A DNA stretch of 5,500 nucleotides from an uncultured Alphaproteobacteria bacterium (GTDB lineage Bacteria; Pseudomonadota; Alphaproteobacteria; Micavibrionales; Micavibrionaceae), in the NCBI GenBank assembly GCA_937128575.1, contig CAKZMN010000298.1, positions 1 to 5,500 of the forward strand, given 5' to 3'. Below are positions 4,985 through 5,500 of the stretch, one piece after another (within the stretch, counting starts at the first letter, position 1; each line of letters starts with the position of its first letter). Made by a program: the position numbers and the translations under genes. The notes under the pieces are model-generated. The model was not told where the DNA came from, did no database searches, and saw only the letters and a program-made list of their open reading frames with translations.

Positions 4985-5500
4985 TTAATGAACGGTTAGA
5001 ATGCCGTCTTTAACAACGTCCGGCGCATCGCTGAAAAACCCATCCACGCCCCAGCTTTGCAATGTACGCGCTTTTTCTGGCTCATTCACTGTATAGGCGA
5101 GTATAGGTAGGCCAAGCTCCATAACATTTTGCACATCATCGCGCGTTACCGTGTTGCCATTCAGATTAATGCTGGAAACTTTCAAGAATTGCGCCATTTC
5201 TTGCCAGTTTTCTGGCCACTCCTCGGGCAGTAAAAACCCGCGATGCCAGTCCTGCGCCATATCAAATGCGGCCTCTAGGCACACATGTTGAAAGGAAGAG
5301 ATCAGTAGTTTGTCATGGTCATCCCAAAATTGAGACAGTATATCCAGAGCAATTTCCGCCGTCTCGCGCTCACGTCCGGGGCAGGGCTTAATCTCTAGGT
5401 TCAAACCCAAATCACGATCGATCAAGACCTCAAGCGCGTCTTCCAATGTCGGGATTTTAATGCCCGCGAAACTATCGGCAAACCAACTACCGCATTCTAG
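4985..5500 (-). CDS. Glycerophosphodiester phosphodiesterase, C-terminal part (5' end outside window)
   Basis: These enzymes hydrolyse glycerophosphodiesters, such as glycerophosphocholine or glycerophosphoethanolamine from phospholipid turnover, to glycerol 3-phosphate and an alcohol. The visible 171 residues have the family pattern of the cytoplasmic UgpQ type: GSWFADSFAGIKIPTLEDAL (4-23), the metal-binding NLEIKP with Glu36 and Lys38, the ISSF strand (67-70), ILAYTVNEPEKA (133-144) and the closing GVDGFFSDAPD (151-161). The N-terminal HRG motif with the catalytic histidine must lie beyond the right edge, about 70-80 residues away given a usual length near 240-250. The frame is open to base 5500; the TTG at 5444-5446 is internal and not the start. 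The gene reads toward the fab operon, but two small genes lie between. Confidence 0.92.
   Translation of the reverse strand, partial: LECGSWFADSFAGIKIPTLEDALEVLIDRDLGLNLEIKPCPGRERETAEIALDILSQFWDDHDKLLISSFQHVCLEAAFDMAQDWHRGFLLPEEWPENWQEMAQFLKVSSINLNGNTVTRDDVQNVMELGLPILAYTVNEPEKARTLQSWGVDGFFSDAPDVVKDGILTVH

Overview
The window looks like chromosome from an alphaproteobacterium with roughly even base composition. The evidence is a complete fabA-fabB-fabI run of alphaproteobacterial type, the tail of an SH3-like protein of a kind common in that class, and a dense cluster of GANTC, the recognition site of the alphaproteobacterial cell-cycle methyltransferase CcrM. The genus cannot be fixed from the sequence; a Micavibrio-like or other deep-branching lineage would fit but is only a guess.

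Layout: (1) 1-243, the 3' end of a bacterial SH3-like domain protein. (2) 244-451, an AT-rich intergenic region with seven GANTC sites, a consensus DnaA box plus a degenerate one, direct and inverted repeats, and a weak hairpin followed by a T-run. (3) 452-1426, an unrecognised 324-residue protein. (4) 1427-1545, a promoter region with a palindrome, ahead of the fab genes. (5) 1546-4127, fabA, fabB and fabI on the plus strand with gaps of 18 and 2 bases, almost certainly one transcript. (6) On the minus strand, two small unrecognised genes (4131-4442 and 4542-4922), each preceded by its own TTGACA promoter candidate, then the C-terminal part of a glycerophosphodiester phosphodiesterase (4985-5500) that starts beyond the window.

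Together FabA, FabB and FabI make the anaerobic unsaturated fatty acid branch of type II fatty acid synthesis. FabA dehydrates 3-hydroxydecanoyl-ACP and isomerises the product to cis-3-decenoyl-ACP, FabB elongates that intermediate, and FabI reduces the enoyl-ACP formed in each cycle. The phosphodiesterase acts on lipid head-group breakdown products, but it is convergent with the fab operon and need not be functionally linked.

The most unusual part is the control region at 244-451 and the start of the orphan gene behind it. Ten GANTC sites lie within 369 bases (256-624), against four in the rest of the window. Together with the DnaA box this suggests a methylation- and DnaA-linked cell-cycle control region or, less likely, an origin-like element. 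No CRISPR array, insertion sequence, tRNA or rRNA was seen.
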